A stretch of 12,653 nt of DNA from Actinomycetes bacterium (GCA_021798075.1 JAJZYO010000023.1:1-12653); one strand, 5' to 3'. Numbered from the stretch's first letter, positions 5,301-12,520 are shown. The notes: generated by a model from the sequence alone, not told the origin. Program-made: numbers and translations.

Positions 5301-7151
5301 GTGCGCAGCGCGAGAAGGTTGGCAAGGACGGCTTGGGCCATGCTGGCGGCGGCGGGGCTCACCCTCACGGCAGTTCCTGAGGTTGCAGGAGCCGCGACCG
5401 GCACCCAGGGCATCTACGCACTCCCGGGCGTTCGGGCGCTTCCCATGGCCGCGGCGAGCCCGGGCCAGCCGCCCAACGCCGCTCTTTGCGAAGGGTACTT
5501 CGGGGTCACCTGCTACGGCCCGGCCCAGTTGGAGCGGGCCTACGGGGCCACTTCACTTTTCAGCGTCGGCATAGACGGGACCGGGGAGACGATCGTGGTG
5601 GTCGAACCTCTGGGCTCCCCGAGCATCGAGTCCGACCTCACCTCCTTCGACCAAGCCTTCGGGTTGCCCAACCCGCCGAGCTTCGAGGTCATTACGCCCG
5701 AAGGGGCACCGCCGCCGTTCACCCCCAGCCCTGCAGACGAGGGCTGGGCCGAGGAGACTTCGCTCGATGTCGAGTGGGCGCACGCCATGGCGCCGGGCGC
5801 CAACATCCTGCTCGTCGAAACCCCGGTCGCAGAGACCGAGGGCCTGGCTGGCTTCCCGCAGATACTGGGGGCGGAAAACTACGTTATCGACCACAACTTG
5901 GGCGACGTGATCAGCCAGAGCTTCGAGTCGACCGAAGAAACGTTCCCCTCGGCCTCCACACTGCGGGCGCTGTCGCTCACCTACGTCAACGCCTACCTCC
6001 ACGGCGTGACAGTCGTGTCGGCGAGCGGTGACAACGGCGTGGCCGGTTATGCCAACCCCGAGAGCACCGCTTTCTACCCCTTCAGGGTCGTCCAGTGGCC
6101 AGCCAGCGACCCGCTGGTAACTGCCGTCGGGGGAACAACCATCTCACTGGACAGCTCCGGCAACCGCGTCGCTCCCGACGTCGCTTGGAACGACACCTAC
6201 AACGCCACCGTGCTCCAGCACTTCGCTGACAGCGTGCCCCCGCAGCCCTTCGCCAGCGGAGGTGGGGTGTCGGCGGTCTTCGGCCGCCCCCGCTACCAAA
6301 ATGCCGAAGCCTCGCTCACCGGCGACCACCGCGGCGTCCCCGACATCTCTATGAGCGCCGGCTGCACGGGGGCCGTGGAGATCTACTCGGGCACCGCCGG
6401 CGGGTGGTTCCTCATCTGCGGGACGAGCGAGGCCGCCCCCCTGTTCGCCGGCGTCGTCGCCCTGGCCGACCAGGTGGCAGGCCACCGCCTCGGCCTGGTC
6501 AACCCCGCCCTCTACCGCCTGGCGGCGGAGCACGCACCCGGCATCGTGCCCATCTACCAGGGCAACAACACGGTGTCGTTCCCCCTCACCGAAAGCGCTA
6601 GCACCCTCACCCAAGACCCGAGCATGCTCACCGGCAACGCCGGGACGCTCACCGGGGATGCCAGTACGCTGGCCATGGCCACAGCAACGACTACCGCCAC
6701 ACTCGGCCCCGACACTGCTCTCGGTGCCGGGCAGGGAGCTGCCGGAGGCGCCGGCGGCGGCCTCGTCCAGGTCACGGGGACCTTGACCGGCAACGCCGGC
6801 ACCCTCACGGCCAACACCGGCACCCTCACCCTCCCGGGCTACTCTGCCAACGGCGGCTACAGCCTGGTGACCGGCCTGGGTACGGTCGACGCAGCCCAGT
6901 TCGTCCCCGAACTGGCGAGCGTGGCCGGTTGCCCCGGCCCCGGGCACGGCTGGTTGCCGGCGAGCCAGTGGTCGCCGCCATGGGGCTGGTCCCCACCGTG
7001 GGCGCGCGGGCCCGCTTGCCGACCGAGCGGCCCGCCGGGACACGGGCAGGTCGGGCCACCGGGGCACGGGCAGGCCGGGCCGCCGGGCCACCGCCGCCCT
7101 CCCGGACATGGAGGCGGACATAGCGAGGGTGGGCCACCGGGCCGCGGGTAG
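5301..7151 (+). CDS. Secreted S53 family peptidase (sedolisin-like) with repeat insert and Gly/Pro-rich tail
   Basis: A 616-residue serine-carboxyl peptidase homologue, expected to be secreted and active at acid pH. The N-terminus (RSARRLAR, then a hydrophobic run to about residue 25, AGA-A cleavage-like site near 31) is a signal peptide. The catalytic set is present: Glu152 and Asp156 (EETSLD), Asp244 in SGDNG, and Ser376 in GTSEAAP. The catalytic domain starts near Cys63, so the ~150-200-residue propeptide of typical sedolisins is absent. Residues about 429-512 are a Thr/Leu/Gly/Ala-rich insert with TLTGNAGTL-type repeats between GNN (421-423) and GYSLVTGLG (519-527). In family members I know, calcium-binding Asp residues flank these two points; here Pro and Ser occupy them. 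The tail (about 545-616) is Pro/Gly/Trp/His-rich. The GTG start has AGGAGG; an internal ATG at 5340 would destroy the signal peptide. Confidence 0.88.
   Translation: MRSARRLARTAWAMLAAAGLTLTAVPEVAGAATGTQGIYALPGVRALPMAAASPGQPPNAALCEGYFGVTCYGPAQLERAYGATSLFSVGIDGTGETIVVVEPLGSPSIESDLTSFDQAFGLPNPPSFEVITPEGAPPPFTPSPADEGWAEETSLDVEWAHAMAPGANILLVETPVAETEGLAGFPQILGAENYVIDHNLGDVISQSFESTEETFPSASTLRALSLTYVNAYLHGVTVVSASGDNGVAGYANPESTAFYPFRVVQWPASDPLVTAVGGTTISLDSSGNRVAPDVAWNDTYNATVLQHFADSVPPQPFASGGGVSAVFGRPRYQNAEASLTGDHRGVPDISMSAGCTGAVEIYSGTAGGWFLICGTSEAAPLFAGVVALADQVAGHRLGLVNPALYRLAAEHAPGIVPIYQGNNTVSFPLTESASTLTQDPSMLTGNAGTLTGDASTLAMATATTTATLGPDTALGAGQGAAGGAGGGLVQVTGTLTGNAGTLTANTGTLTLPGYSANGGYSLVTGLGTVDAAQFVPELASVAGCPGPGHGWLPASQWSPPWGWSPPWARGPACRPSGPPGHGQVGPPGHGQAGPPGHRRPPGHGGGHSEGGPPGRG
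6597..6830 (+). repeat. Coding low-complexity repeats (TLTGNAGTL type) within the S53 peptidase
   Basis: Two blocks (about 6597-6674 and 6771-6830) encode imperfect 7-8-residue units such as STLTQDP, MLTGNAG, TLTGDAS and, later, TGTLTGNAG, TLTANTG, TLTLPG. They are separated by an Ala/Thr/Gly-rich linker. They lie inside the C-terminal part of the catalytic fold and probably form a surface loop or linker. Confidence 0.7.
7029..7091 (+). repeat. 24-bp coding tandem repeat, collagen-like GPPGHGQ(V/A)
   Basis: Residues 577-597 of the S53 peptidase read GPPGHGQV, GPPGHGQA, GPPGH: an 8-residue unit repeated with a 24-nt period. It is followed by degenerate copies (RPPGHGGGHSEGGPPGRG) to the stop. 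Gly at every third position within units and the His content suggest an extended, possibly metal-binding or wall-associated tail. Confidence 0.8.
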
Positions 7152-7154
7152 CGT

Positions 7155-7436
7155 GTGCCCGTGAGCAACCGGCGCTCGCCCAGTCCCAACCTTCGGCCGC
7201 CGCCCGCCGGCGGCGACCCGGTACCGGCCGTCTGCGCCGGCGACGTGTGCATCACGTGTTCGGACGAGGCCGTGCAGGTCCGTGTGGTCGAGCTCCTCCC
7301 AGGCGGGCTCGCCCGCGTGTACACGGGTCACGCAACCGAGGAGGTCAGCGTGGCGCTGGTGGACGCCGCAGTAGGAGATGTGGTCTTGGTCCACGCCAAG
7401 GAGGCGATAGCGCTACTCCCGGGCAGCGCACACTAG
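7155..7436 (+). CDS. HypC-like hydrogenase maturation chaperone paralogue
   Basis: A 93-residue protein whose C-terminal ~60 residues resemble HypC/HupF chaperones: CITCSDEAVQVRVVEL (32-47), EVSVALVD (63-70) and GDVVLVHAKEAIALL (74-88), matching the HypC beta-barrel with GD-x-x-LVH. It precedes a canonical hypC. Such a second HypC-type protein with a C-x4-C-x-TC motif (here Cys27, Cys32, Cys35) occurs in actinobacterial hyp operons; it may add an iron-binding or subunit-specific step, but its role is not established. The start is uncertain. GTG 7155 and GTG 7161 lie 3 and 9 nt after the peptidase stop with no clear RBS, while GTG 7245 would give a Met-Cys N-terminus like classical HypC. The stop is inside a 15-bp tandem duplication. 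Confidence 0.8.
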   Translation: MPVSNRRSPSPNLRPPPAGGDPVPAVCAGDVCITCSDEAVQVRVVELLPGGLARVYTGHATEEVSVALVDAAVGDVVLVHAKEAIALLPGSAH

Positions 7437-7451
7437 GGCGGCGCACACTAG
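7422..7451 (+). repeat. 15-bp tandem duplication over the hypC-like stop codon
   Basis: GGCAGCGCACACTAG (7422-7436) is followed directly by GGCGGCGCACACTAG (7437-7451), one mismatch. The first copy encodes the last codons GSAH plus the stop TAG. The second would encode GGAH plus TAG in the same frame. A third in-frame TAG follows at 7458-7460. Confidence 0.95.
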
Positions 7452-7524
7452 GGCAGATAGTCTGGAGCGTAGTGATCGGTGCTCGCCCCCGACGGCCAAG
7501 ACTTCCTTGGTGCGGGCGACCGAG

Positions 7525-7529
7525 AGGAG
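7525..7529 (+). promoter_or_regulatory. Shine-Dalgarno sequence of hypC
   Basis: AGGAG lies 9 nt before the ATG at 7539. This decides the start: an in-frame upstream GTG at 7479 would add a 20-residue leader and hide the essential Cys2. Confidence 0.7.
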
Positions 7530-7538
7530 CGCGAGCAT

Positions 7539-7811
7539 ATGTGCTTAGGTATCCCCGGTGAAGTCGTAGAGGTCGGGGCCGGCCGGCCTGACCTCGCGAA
7601 GGTCGACGTGAGCGGCGTACGCCGGGTCGTCAACATCGGCCTGATCGAGGAGGAGGGAGTGCGGCCGGGCGACTGGGTCCTCATCCACGTGGGCTTCGCA
7701 CTTTCCAAACTCGACGAGGAGGAGGCCCGGCTCACCCTCTCGTACCTCGAGCAGATCGGCCAGGCGTACGAGGACGAACTGAAGGCACTTTCGCGGTCAG
7801 AGATCGAGTGA
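7539..7811 (+). CDS. hypC: [NiFe]-hydrogenase maturation chaperone HypC
   Basis: A 90-residue HypC. It begins MCLGIPGEVVEV with the essential Cys2 exposed after Met removal, followed by the family strands VDVSGVRRVVNIGL (22-35) and GDWVLIHVGFAL (44-55), including the conserved His50. HypC binds HypD to assemble the Fe(CN)2CO group and carries it to the hydrogenase large-subunit precursor. The C-terminal helix (58-80, Glu/Leu-rich) is typical. It is separated from hypD by 8 nt and belongs to the same operon. AGGAG and the Cys2 requirement support the ATG at 7539. Confidence 0.96.
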   Translation: MCLGIPGEVVEVGAGRPDLAKVDVSGVRRVVNIGLIEEEGVRPGDWVLIHVGFALSKLDEEEARLTLSYLEQIGQAYEDELKALSRSEIE

Positions 7812-7819
7812 GCTGACCG

Positions 7820-8947
7820 GTGCGTTTCGTCGACGAGTTCCGCGACCAAGAAAAGGCCCGCGCCCTCGCAGCCGACATTGCGGCCCTGTGCGAGCCCAGG
7901 CGTCAGTACAAGTTCATGGAGGTGTGCGGGGGCCACACGCACACGATCTACAAGCACGGGCTCGAGGACTACCTGCCCGAGGCCGTCACGATGGTGCACG
8001 GCCCCGGCTGCCCGGTCTGCGTCATCCCGATGGGCCGGGTGGACGACGCCATCTCGATCGCACGCCAAGAGGACGTGATCATGACGTCGTTCGGCGACAT
8101 GATGAGGGTACCGGGGAGCAGGGGCTCGTTTTTGGACTCCAACGCGGCAGGCAGCGACATACGCATGGTCTACTCGCCGCTCGACTCGCTAAAAATCGCG
8201 CGCGACAACCCCGCCAAGCGGGTCGTGTTCATGGCCATCGGTTTCGAGACCACCGCCCCCTCGACGGCAATGACACTTTTACGAGCAAGCGACGAGGGGC
8301 TCGGCAATTTCTCGGTCTTTTGCAACCACGTCCTCGTCAACCCGGCGATCAAGGCGATCCTGGGCTCACCTGGGATGGCCCTCGACGGCTTCGTCGGGCC
8401 AGGGCACGTTACGACGGTAATAGGTTGCGAGCCTTACGGCTGGATCGCCAAGGACTACCGCAAGCCGCTCGTCGTTTCGGGGTTCGAGCCGCTGGACATC
8501 CTCCAGTCGGTGCGGATGTTGCTCCTTCAGCTCCGTGAGGGCCGATGCCAGGTCGAAAACCAGTACACGCGCGCCGTCGCGTGGGAAGGAAACCCGCGGG
8601 CCCGGGCGGTCATCGACGAGGTGATGGAACTGCGCCCGACTTTCGAATGGCGGGGCCTCGGATCCATCCCGCGCTCGGCGCTCCGGCTCAAGGAAAAGTA
8701 CGCCGCTTTCGACGCTGAGCGCCTTTTCGACGTCCCGGGGGTGCGGGTGGCCGACCCCAAGGCCTGCCAGTGTGGTGAAGTCCTGAAGGGCGCCATAAAA
8801 CCCTGGGAGTGCAAGGTGTTTGGCACTGCCTGCACGCCCGAGACGCCGATCGGCACTTGCATGGTGTCTTCGGAAGGGGCGTGCGCCGCCTATTACAACT
8901 TCGGCCGCTTCGACCGCCGCAAGGTCCGCGAGGCCAGCCGGGTGTGA
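7820..8947 (+). CDS. hypD: [NiFe]-hydrogenase Fe(CN)2CO assembly scaffold HypD
   Basis: A 375-residue HypD of normal length. Motifs in order: CGGHTHTIYKHGL (36-48, catalytic Cys36), GPGCPVCVIP (61-70, Cys64/Cys67), GFETTAPSTA (141-150), GPGHVTTVIG (193-202), and a C-terminal [4Fe-4S] cysteine region with Cys316, Cys318, Cys331, Cys338, Cys347 and Cys355 (CQCGEVLKG, GTACTPETPIGTCMVS). HypD holds the iron and, with HypC, receives cyanide ligands from HypE. The GTG start lies 8 nt after the hypC stop; no strong RBS is visible, so translation is probably coupled. Its stop overlaps the likely hypE start (GTGA, 8944-8947). All key residues I can check are intact. Confidence 0.97.
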   Translation: MRFVDEFRDQEKARALAADIAALCEPRRQYKFMEVCGGHTHTIYKHGLEDYLPEAVTMVHGPGCPVCVIPMGRVDDAISIARQEDVIMTSFGDMMRVPGSRGSFLDSNAAGSDIRMVYSPLDSLKIARDNPAKRVVFMAIGFETTAPSTAMTLLRASDEGLGNFSVFCNHVLVNPAIKAILGSPGMALDGFVGPGHVTTVIGCEPYGWIAKDYRKPLVVSGFEPLDILQSVRMLLLQLREGRCQVENQYTRAVAWEGNPRARAVIDEVMELRPTFEWRGLGSIPRSALRLKEKYAAFDAERLFDVPGVRVADPKACQCGEVLKGAIKPWECKVFGTACTPETPIGTCMVSSEGACAAYYNFGRFDRRKVREASRV

Positions 8948-10098
8948 ACGGGCCGCACACGCCGGCAGCCGAGCGAGGCGTCGGAGAAGTGCCCGACGGG
9001 CCCGGTGACGCGCCAACTTCGCCAGCACCGTCAGCCGAACAGGCGGTCTTGGAGCGTATCGAGCGGGCTCGCCGGCGCAAGCCCCGCGTTGCCGAGGAAC
9101 GCATCACGCTCTCGCACGGCTCTGGTGGAAAGGCGACCCACAACCTCGTCGAGGCGCTGTTCCTGGAAGCATTCCGCAACCCTCTGCTCGAGCCGCTCGA
9201 AGACCAAGCCCTCCTCCACCTCGACGGCGAGCACGTCGCCTTCACCACCGACTCATTCGTCGTCTCGCCGCTGTTCTTCCCGGGCGGCGATATCGGTGAG
9301 CTCGCTGTAAATGGCACGGTGAACGACCTCGCCGTCTCGGGTGCCAGGCCCCTTTACCTCTCCGCCGGCTTCATTTTGGAAGAAGGCTTCCCGGTGCAGG
9401 ACCTCCGCCGGGTCATCAACTCGATGGCCTCGGCCGCCCAACACGCCGGCGTGAAAGTAGTAACGGGCGACACGAAGGTGGTCCAGAGGGGTAAGGCCGA
9501 CGGGTGCTACATCAACACCTCGGGCATCGGCGTGCTGGAGCGGCCCGAGCGGCTTTCGGCCTCGGCCGCCCGCGAAGGCGACGCCGTGATCGTCTCGGGG
9601 CCGATAGGCGACCACGGGGTCACCGTGATGCTGGCCCGGGGGGAGCTGGACATCGAATCGGACGTGCGTTCCGATACAGCCGCGCTCACCCCTCTCGTGG
9701 AGCTCCTCTTGGACGCCGCGCCCGGCACACGTTGCATCCGTGATGCCACCCGGGGCGGGGTCGCGACTATCTGCAACGAGTTCGCCCAGGCGTCGGAGGT
9801 CGCCCTCGTCTTGGACGAGCACCGCGTGCCCGTCCGGGCCGAAGTGCGGGGGGCTTCGGAGATCTTGGGAATCGACCCGCTCTATGTGGCGTGCGAGGGG
9901 CGGTTCGTCGCCGTCGTCCCCGGCGACCAGGCGAGGCCGGCGGTGGATGCGCTGCGTTCCCACCCCCTCGGTGAGGGCGCGGAGATAGTCGGGCGCGTCC
10001 TATCCGAACCACGCGGGGTCGTCCTCTTGAACACCGAGTTCGGAGGGTCCCGCATCGTCGACATGCTGGTCGGAGACCCCCTCCCCCGGATCTGCTGA
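8944..10098 (+). CDS. hypE: Carbamoyl dehydratase HypE
   Basis: A 384-residue HypE, an ATP-dependent enzyme that dehydrates the S-carboxamide on its C-terminal Cys to thiocyanate. The PurM-like core starts at ITLSHGSGGK (54-63) and continues with TTDSFVVSPLFFPGG (101-115), VNGTVNDLAVSGA (122-134) and VTGDTKVV (173-180). The protein ends PRIC, so the essential terminal Cys384 is present. I chose GTG 8944 because it overlaps the hypD stop as GTGA. This leaves a ~50-residue Pro/Ala/Glu-rich N-terminal extension beyond the usual HypE length; GTG 8989 or TTG 9049 would shorten it. The last codons and the stop are reiterated in tandem downstream. HypF, its carbamoyl donor partner, is encoded convergently. 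Confidence 0.95.
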   Translation: MNGPHTPAAERGVGEVPDGPGDAPTSPAPSAEQAVLERIERARRRKPRVAEERITLSHGSGGKATHNLVEALFLEAFRNPLLEPLEDQALLHLDGEHVAFTTDSFVVSPLFFPGGDIGELAVNGTVNDLAVSGARPLYLSAGFILEEGFPVQDLRRVINSMASAAQHAGVKVVTGDTKVVQRGKADGCYINTSGIGVLERPERLSASAAREGDAVIVSGPIGDHGVTVMLARGELDIESDVRSDTAALTPLVELLLDAAPGTRCIRDATRGGVATICNEFAQASEVALVLDEHRVPVRAEVRGASEILGIDPLYVACEGRFVAVVPGDQARPAVDALRSHPLGEGAEIVGRVLSEPRGVVLLNTEFGGSRIVDMLVGDPLPRIC

Positions 10099-10139
10099 GA
10101 GGATCCGCTGAGCGGGATCTGCTGAGCGGGATCTGCTGA
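10088..10139 (+). repeat. Four-copy tandem repeat over the hypE stop codon
   Basis: The 11-bp core GGATCTGCTGA occurs at 10088-10098, 10101-10111 (one mismatch, GGATCCGCTGA), 10115-10125 and 10129-10139, with periods of 13, 14 and 14 nt. Copy 1 is the end of hypE (Ile-Cys-stop). Copy 3 lies 27 nt later and so in the hypE frame, where it again reads Ile-Cys-stop. Confidence 0.95.
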
Positions 10140-10174
10140 CAAGGGTGGGCGAACGGGGCAGGCCGGTGGCCCGC

Positions 10175-10215
10175 GCCGGGTTACTGGTGCCGGGTTACTG
10201 GCGCCGGGTTACTGG
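10175..10215 (-). repeat. Three-copy 14-bp tandem repeat over the hypF stop codon
   Basis: The 13-mer GCCGGGTTACTGG occurs exactly at 10175-10187, 10189-10201 and 10203-10215, period 14 nt. On the - strand each copy reads CCAGTAA, the last Gln codon plus stop of hypF (10209-10214), so the gene end is reiterated twice in its 3' flank. No clear bidirectional terminator hairpin is visible in the 110-bp space between hypE and hypF. Confidence 0.95.
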
Positions 10216-12515
10216 CCGCCCGCTTTTCGCGCCCCGGCCACGACGGCCTGCCCGAGGCTGATGCCCCCATCGTTGGGCGGCACGCGCGAGTGCACTAGGA
10301 CCTCGAACCCTTGGCGCGCGAGGCCGTCGAGTACACGCCCGAGCAGGAGCACGTTTTGGAAAACACCGCCCGAGAGCGCCACTTGGTTGATGCCGCTCCG
10401 ACCGCGTACCCGCTCGCAACCGGCGACCACGGCGCCGGCCAAACCGTTGTGGAAACGGGCCGCAATGAGAGGGAGGTCCACTCCGGCCGAGAGATCGTCG
10501 ACCGCGGCCCGCAACAGGTCGGCGCCGGCCAGGCGGAACGGCTCTCCCTCCCCGACCGAGCACGGGTAGACGCGGTGCTCCTCGGGGTCGGCGAGCTGCT
10601 CGAGCTCGACTGCGGCCTGCCCCTCGTAATTGACGCGGTAACGGATCCCGAGCGCCGCCGACACGGCGTCGAACAGCCGTCCGGCCGACGACGTCAGCGG
10701 GCTGTTGGTGCCGCTGCGGGCGAGCGAGAGAACCTGCTCCCAGCGGGCGGCATTGTCGCGGGCCACCGCGAGGCCGCCAGGCGGGTCGCCGGCAAACGCG
10801 AGGTCCAGGTAGACGGCCGCCATCCGCCAGGGCTCGCGTACGGCCGCGGCGCCGCCGGGCATCGCGACGGGCGAAAAGGAACCCGCCCGCTCGAAGGACA
10901 AAAGGTCCGCCACGAGGAACTCGCCTCCCCACATGGTGGCGTCGGTACCGAAGCCGAGCCCGTCGAAGGCCACCCCGATCACGGGGCCGGTGCTGGCGTT
11001 GTCCGCCAGGCACGACGCCACATGGGCGTGGTGGTGCTGGACTCCCACCAGCTCGACCGGCTGCGCGCCGGCCAGCCGGACGGCGTACTTGGTCGAGAGG
11101 TACTCGGGGTGCAGGTCGTGGGCGACGATTTCGGGGCGCACGTCGAGGAGCCGCTCGTAGTGCGAAATGCCCTCCTCGAAGGAGCGAAGGGTCTCGTAGT
11201 TTTCGAGGTCGCCAATGTGGTGCGAGACGAAAGCCCTCTTGCCCTTCGCCAAGCAGAAAGTGTTTTTCAGTTCGGCACCGCAGGCCAGCACGGGGCGCGA
11301 GAGCGGGCGGGGCAACGGCACGGGCTCGGGTACGAAGCCCCGGGAGCGGCGGAGGACCATCTCGCGGCCCCCGAACGCTCGCGTGACCGAGTCGTCCGTG
11401 CGCGTGTGAACGGGGCGGTCGTGGGCCAAAAACGCATCGGCGATGCCCGACAAGCGCCGGCGGGCGTCGCCGTCCAGGTAGGCGATCGGTTCGTCGGAGA
11501 CGTTGCCGCTCGTGAGCACAAAAGGCGCGCCCAGCTCCCGGGCCAGCAGGTGGTGGAGGGGAGTATAGGGGAGCATGACGCCCAGGTACCTGTTGCCCGG
11601 GGCCACCGCCGGGGCCACCTCGGCACCCGGCCGGCGTCGCAGCAGCACGATCGGCCGGCGCGGGCTGGTGAGCAACTCCTCTTCGGTGGCCCCGATCTGG
11701 CCCACCTCCCGGGCGGCGGCGAGGTCGGCGGCCATGACGGCGAAGGGCTTGTCCTCCCGGTGCTTGCGCGCGCGCAGGGCCTCGGTCGCCAGTGGCGAGG
11801 ATGCCAGGGCCGCGAGGTGGTAACCGCCGAGCCCCTTGACGGCCACCACCTTCCCCTCGAGGAGCAGGGCGGCGGCCGCCTTTATCGGGTCGTCACCGTC
11901 CAGTGCGGCCCCGCCGCTCCCCAGGAGGCGCAAAGACGGGCCGCAAGCCGGGCAACAGGTCGCCTCGGCATGGAAGCGGCGGTCCGTCGGGTCGCCGTAC
12001 TCGCTCTCGCACTCCGGGCACATGGGGAAGCCCGCCATCGTGGTCGAAGGTCGGTCATAGGGGACGTCACGGACGATCGTGAAGCGCGGCCCGCAATTGG
12101 TGCAGTTGACGAAGGGGTAGCGATAACGGCGGTCGCCGGGGTCGAAAAGTTCCCCCAGGCATTCCTCGCAAGTCGCAGTGTCGGGGGAAACGAGGGCCCG
12201 GTGCTCACCGGCCGCTTCGCTCGGCACGATCACGAACCCGCGGTCGCCGGCGGCCTCCACTGCCTCCACGCTCACCTTGTCCACGACAGCGAGCGGAGGC
12301 GGGCGCGCTCCCAGGTCGCTCACGAACCGCTCCACTTTTTCGGCCGGCCCCTCCACCTCGATGAACACGCCGGCGGTGTCGTTGCCCACGAACCCGGCCA
12401 GCCCGAGCGAACAGGCCAGCCCGTGCACGAAGGGCCGGAACCCCACCCCCTGCACGATGCCCTCCACTCTCACGCGCAGCCGTACCGGCGCTGGCCGTCC
12501 TGTGCGAGCGGGCAC
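10209..12515 (-). CDS. hypF: Carbamoyltransferase HypF
   Basis: A full-length 768-residue HypF, which makes carbamoyl-adenylate from carbamoyl phosphate and ATP and transfers the carbamoyl group to the HypE C-terminal Cys. Domains in order: acylphosphatase (11-100; VEGIVQGVGFRPF with Arg27, and Asn45 in GFVGNDTAG); two zinc-finger-like pairs (C116-x2-C119 with C138-x2-C141; C166-x2-C169 with C188-x2-C191); a YrdC-like domain (about 205-395; KHREDKPFAVMA); and a Kae1-like domain (about 405-765; HHHAH at 494-498, FDGLGFGTDATMWGGEF, LSGGVFQN at 714-721, PPNDGGISLGQ at 746-756). The GTG start directly precedes the acylphosphatase domain, with a weak AGGT upstream. It is convergent with hypE and 24 nt downstream of aconitase on the same strand, so it may be co-transcribed with that gene rather than with hypCDE. 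Confidence 0.97.
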   Translation of the reverse strand: MPARTGRPAPVRLRVRVEGIVQGVGFRPFVHGLACSLGLAGFVGNDTAGVFIEVEGPAEKVERFVSDLGARPPPLAVVDKVSVEAVEAAGDRGFVIVPSEAAGEHRALVSPDTATCEECLGELFDPGDRRYRYPFVNCTNCGPRFTIVRDVPYDRPSTTMAGFPMCPECESEYGDPTDRRFHAEATCCPACGPSLRLLGSGGAALDGDDPIKAAAALLLEGKVVAVKGLGGYHLAALASSPLATEALRARKHREDKPFAVMAADLAAAREVGQIGATEEELLTSPRRPIVLLRRRPGAEVAPAVAPGNRYLGVMLPYTPLHHLLARELGAPFVLTSGNVSDEPIAYLDGDARRRLSGIADAFLAHDRPVHTRTDDSVTRAFGGREMVLRRSRGFVPEPVPLPRPLSRPVLACGAELKNTFCLAKGKRAFVSHHIGDLENYETLRSFEEGISHYERLLDVRPEIVAHDLHPEYLSTKYAVRLAGAQPVELVGVQHHHAHVASCLADNASTGPVIGVAFDGLGFGTDATMWGGEFLVADLLSFERAGSFSPVAMPGGAAAVREPWRMAAVYLDLAFAGDPPGGLAVARDNAARWEQVLSLARSGTNSPLTSSAGRLFDAVSAALGIRYRVNYEGQAAVELEQLADPEEHRVYPCSVGEGEPFRLAGADLLRAAVDDLSAGVDLPLIAARFHNGLAGAVVAGCERVRGRSGINQVALSGGVFQNVLLLGRVLDGLARQGFEVLVHSRVPPNDGGISLGQAVVAGARKAGGQ

Positions 12516-12520
12516 GTGAG

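Noticed and set aside
7029..7148. Repeats considered as a mobile element end
   Set aside because: They are in frame, encode GPPGHGQ units, and have no inverted repeats or target-site duplication.
6144..7394. Minus-strand open frame (416 codons) opposite the S53 peptidase
   Set aside because: It is antisense to a well-supported peptidase and the HypC-like gene, and shows no recognisable domain.
10099..10208. Possible CRISPR-like array or attachment site from the repeats
   Set aside because: Units are 13-14 bp without spacers and are copies of the adjoining gene ends, so simple tandem duplication explains them.
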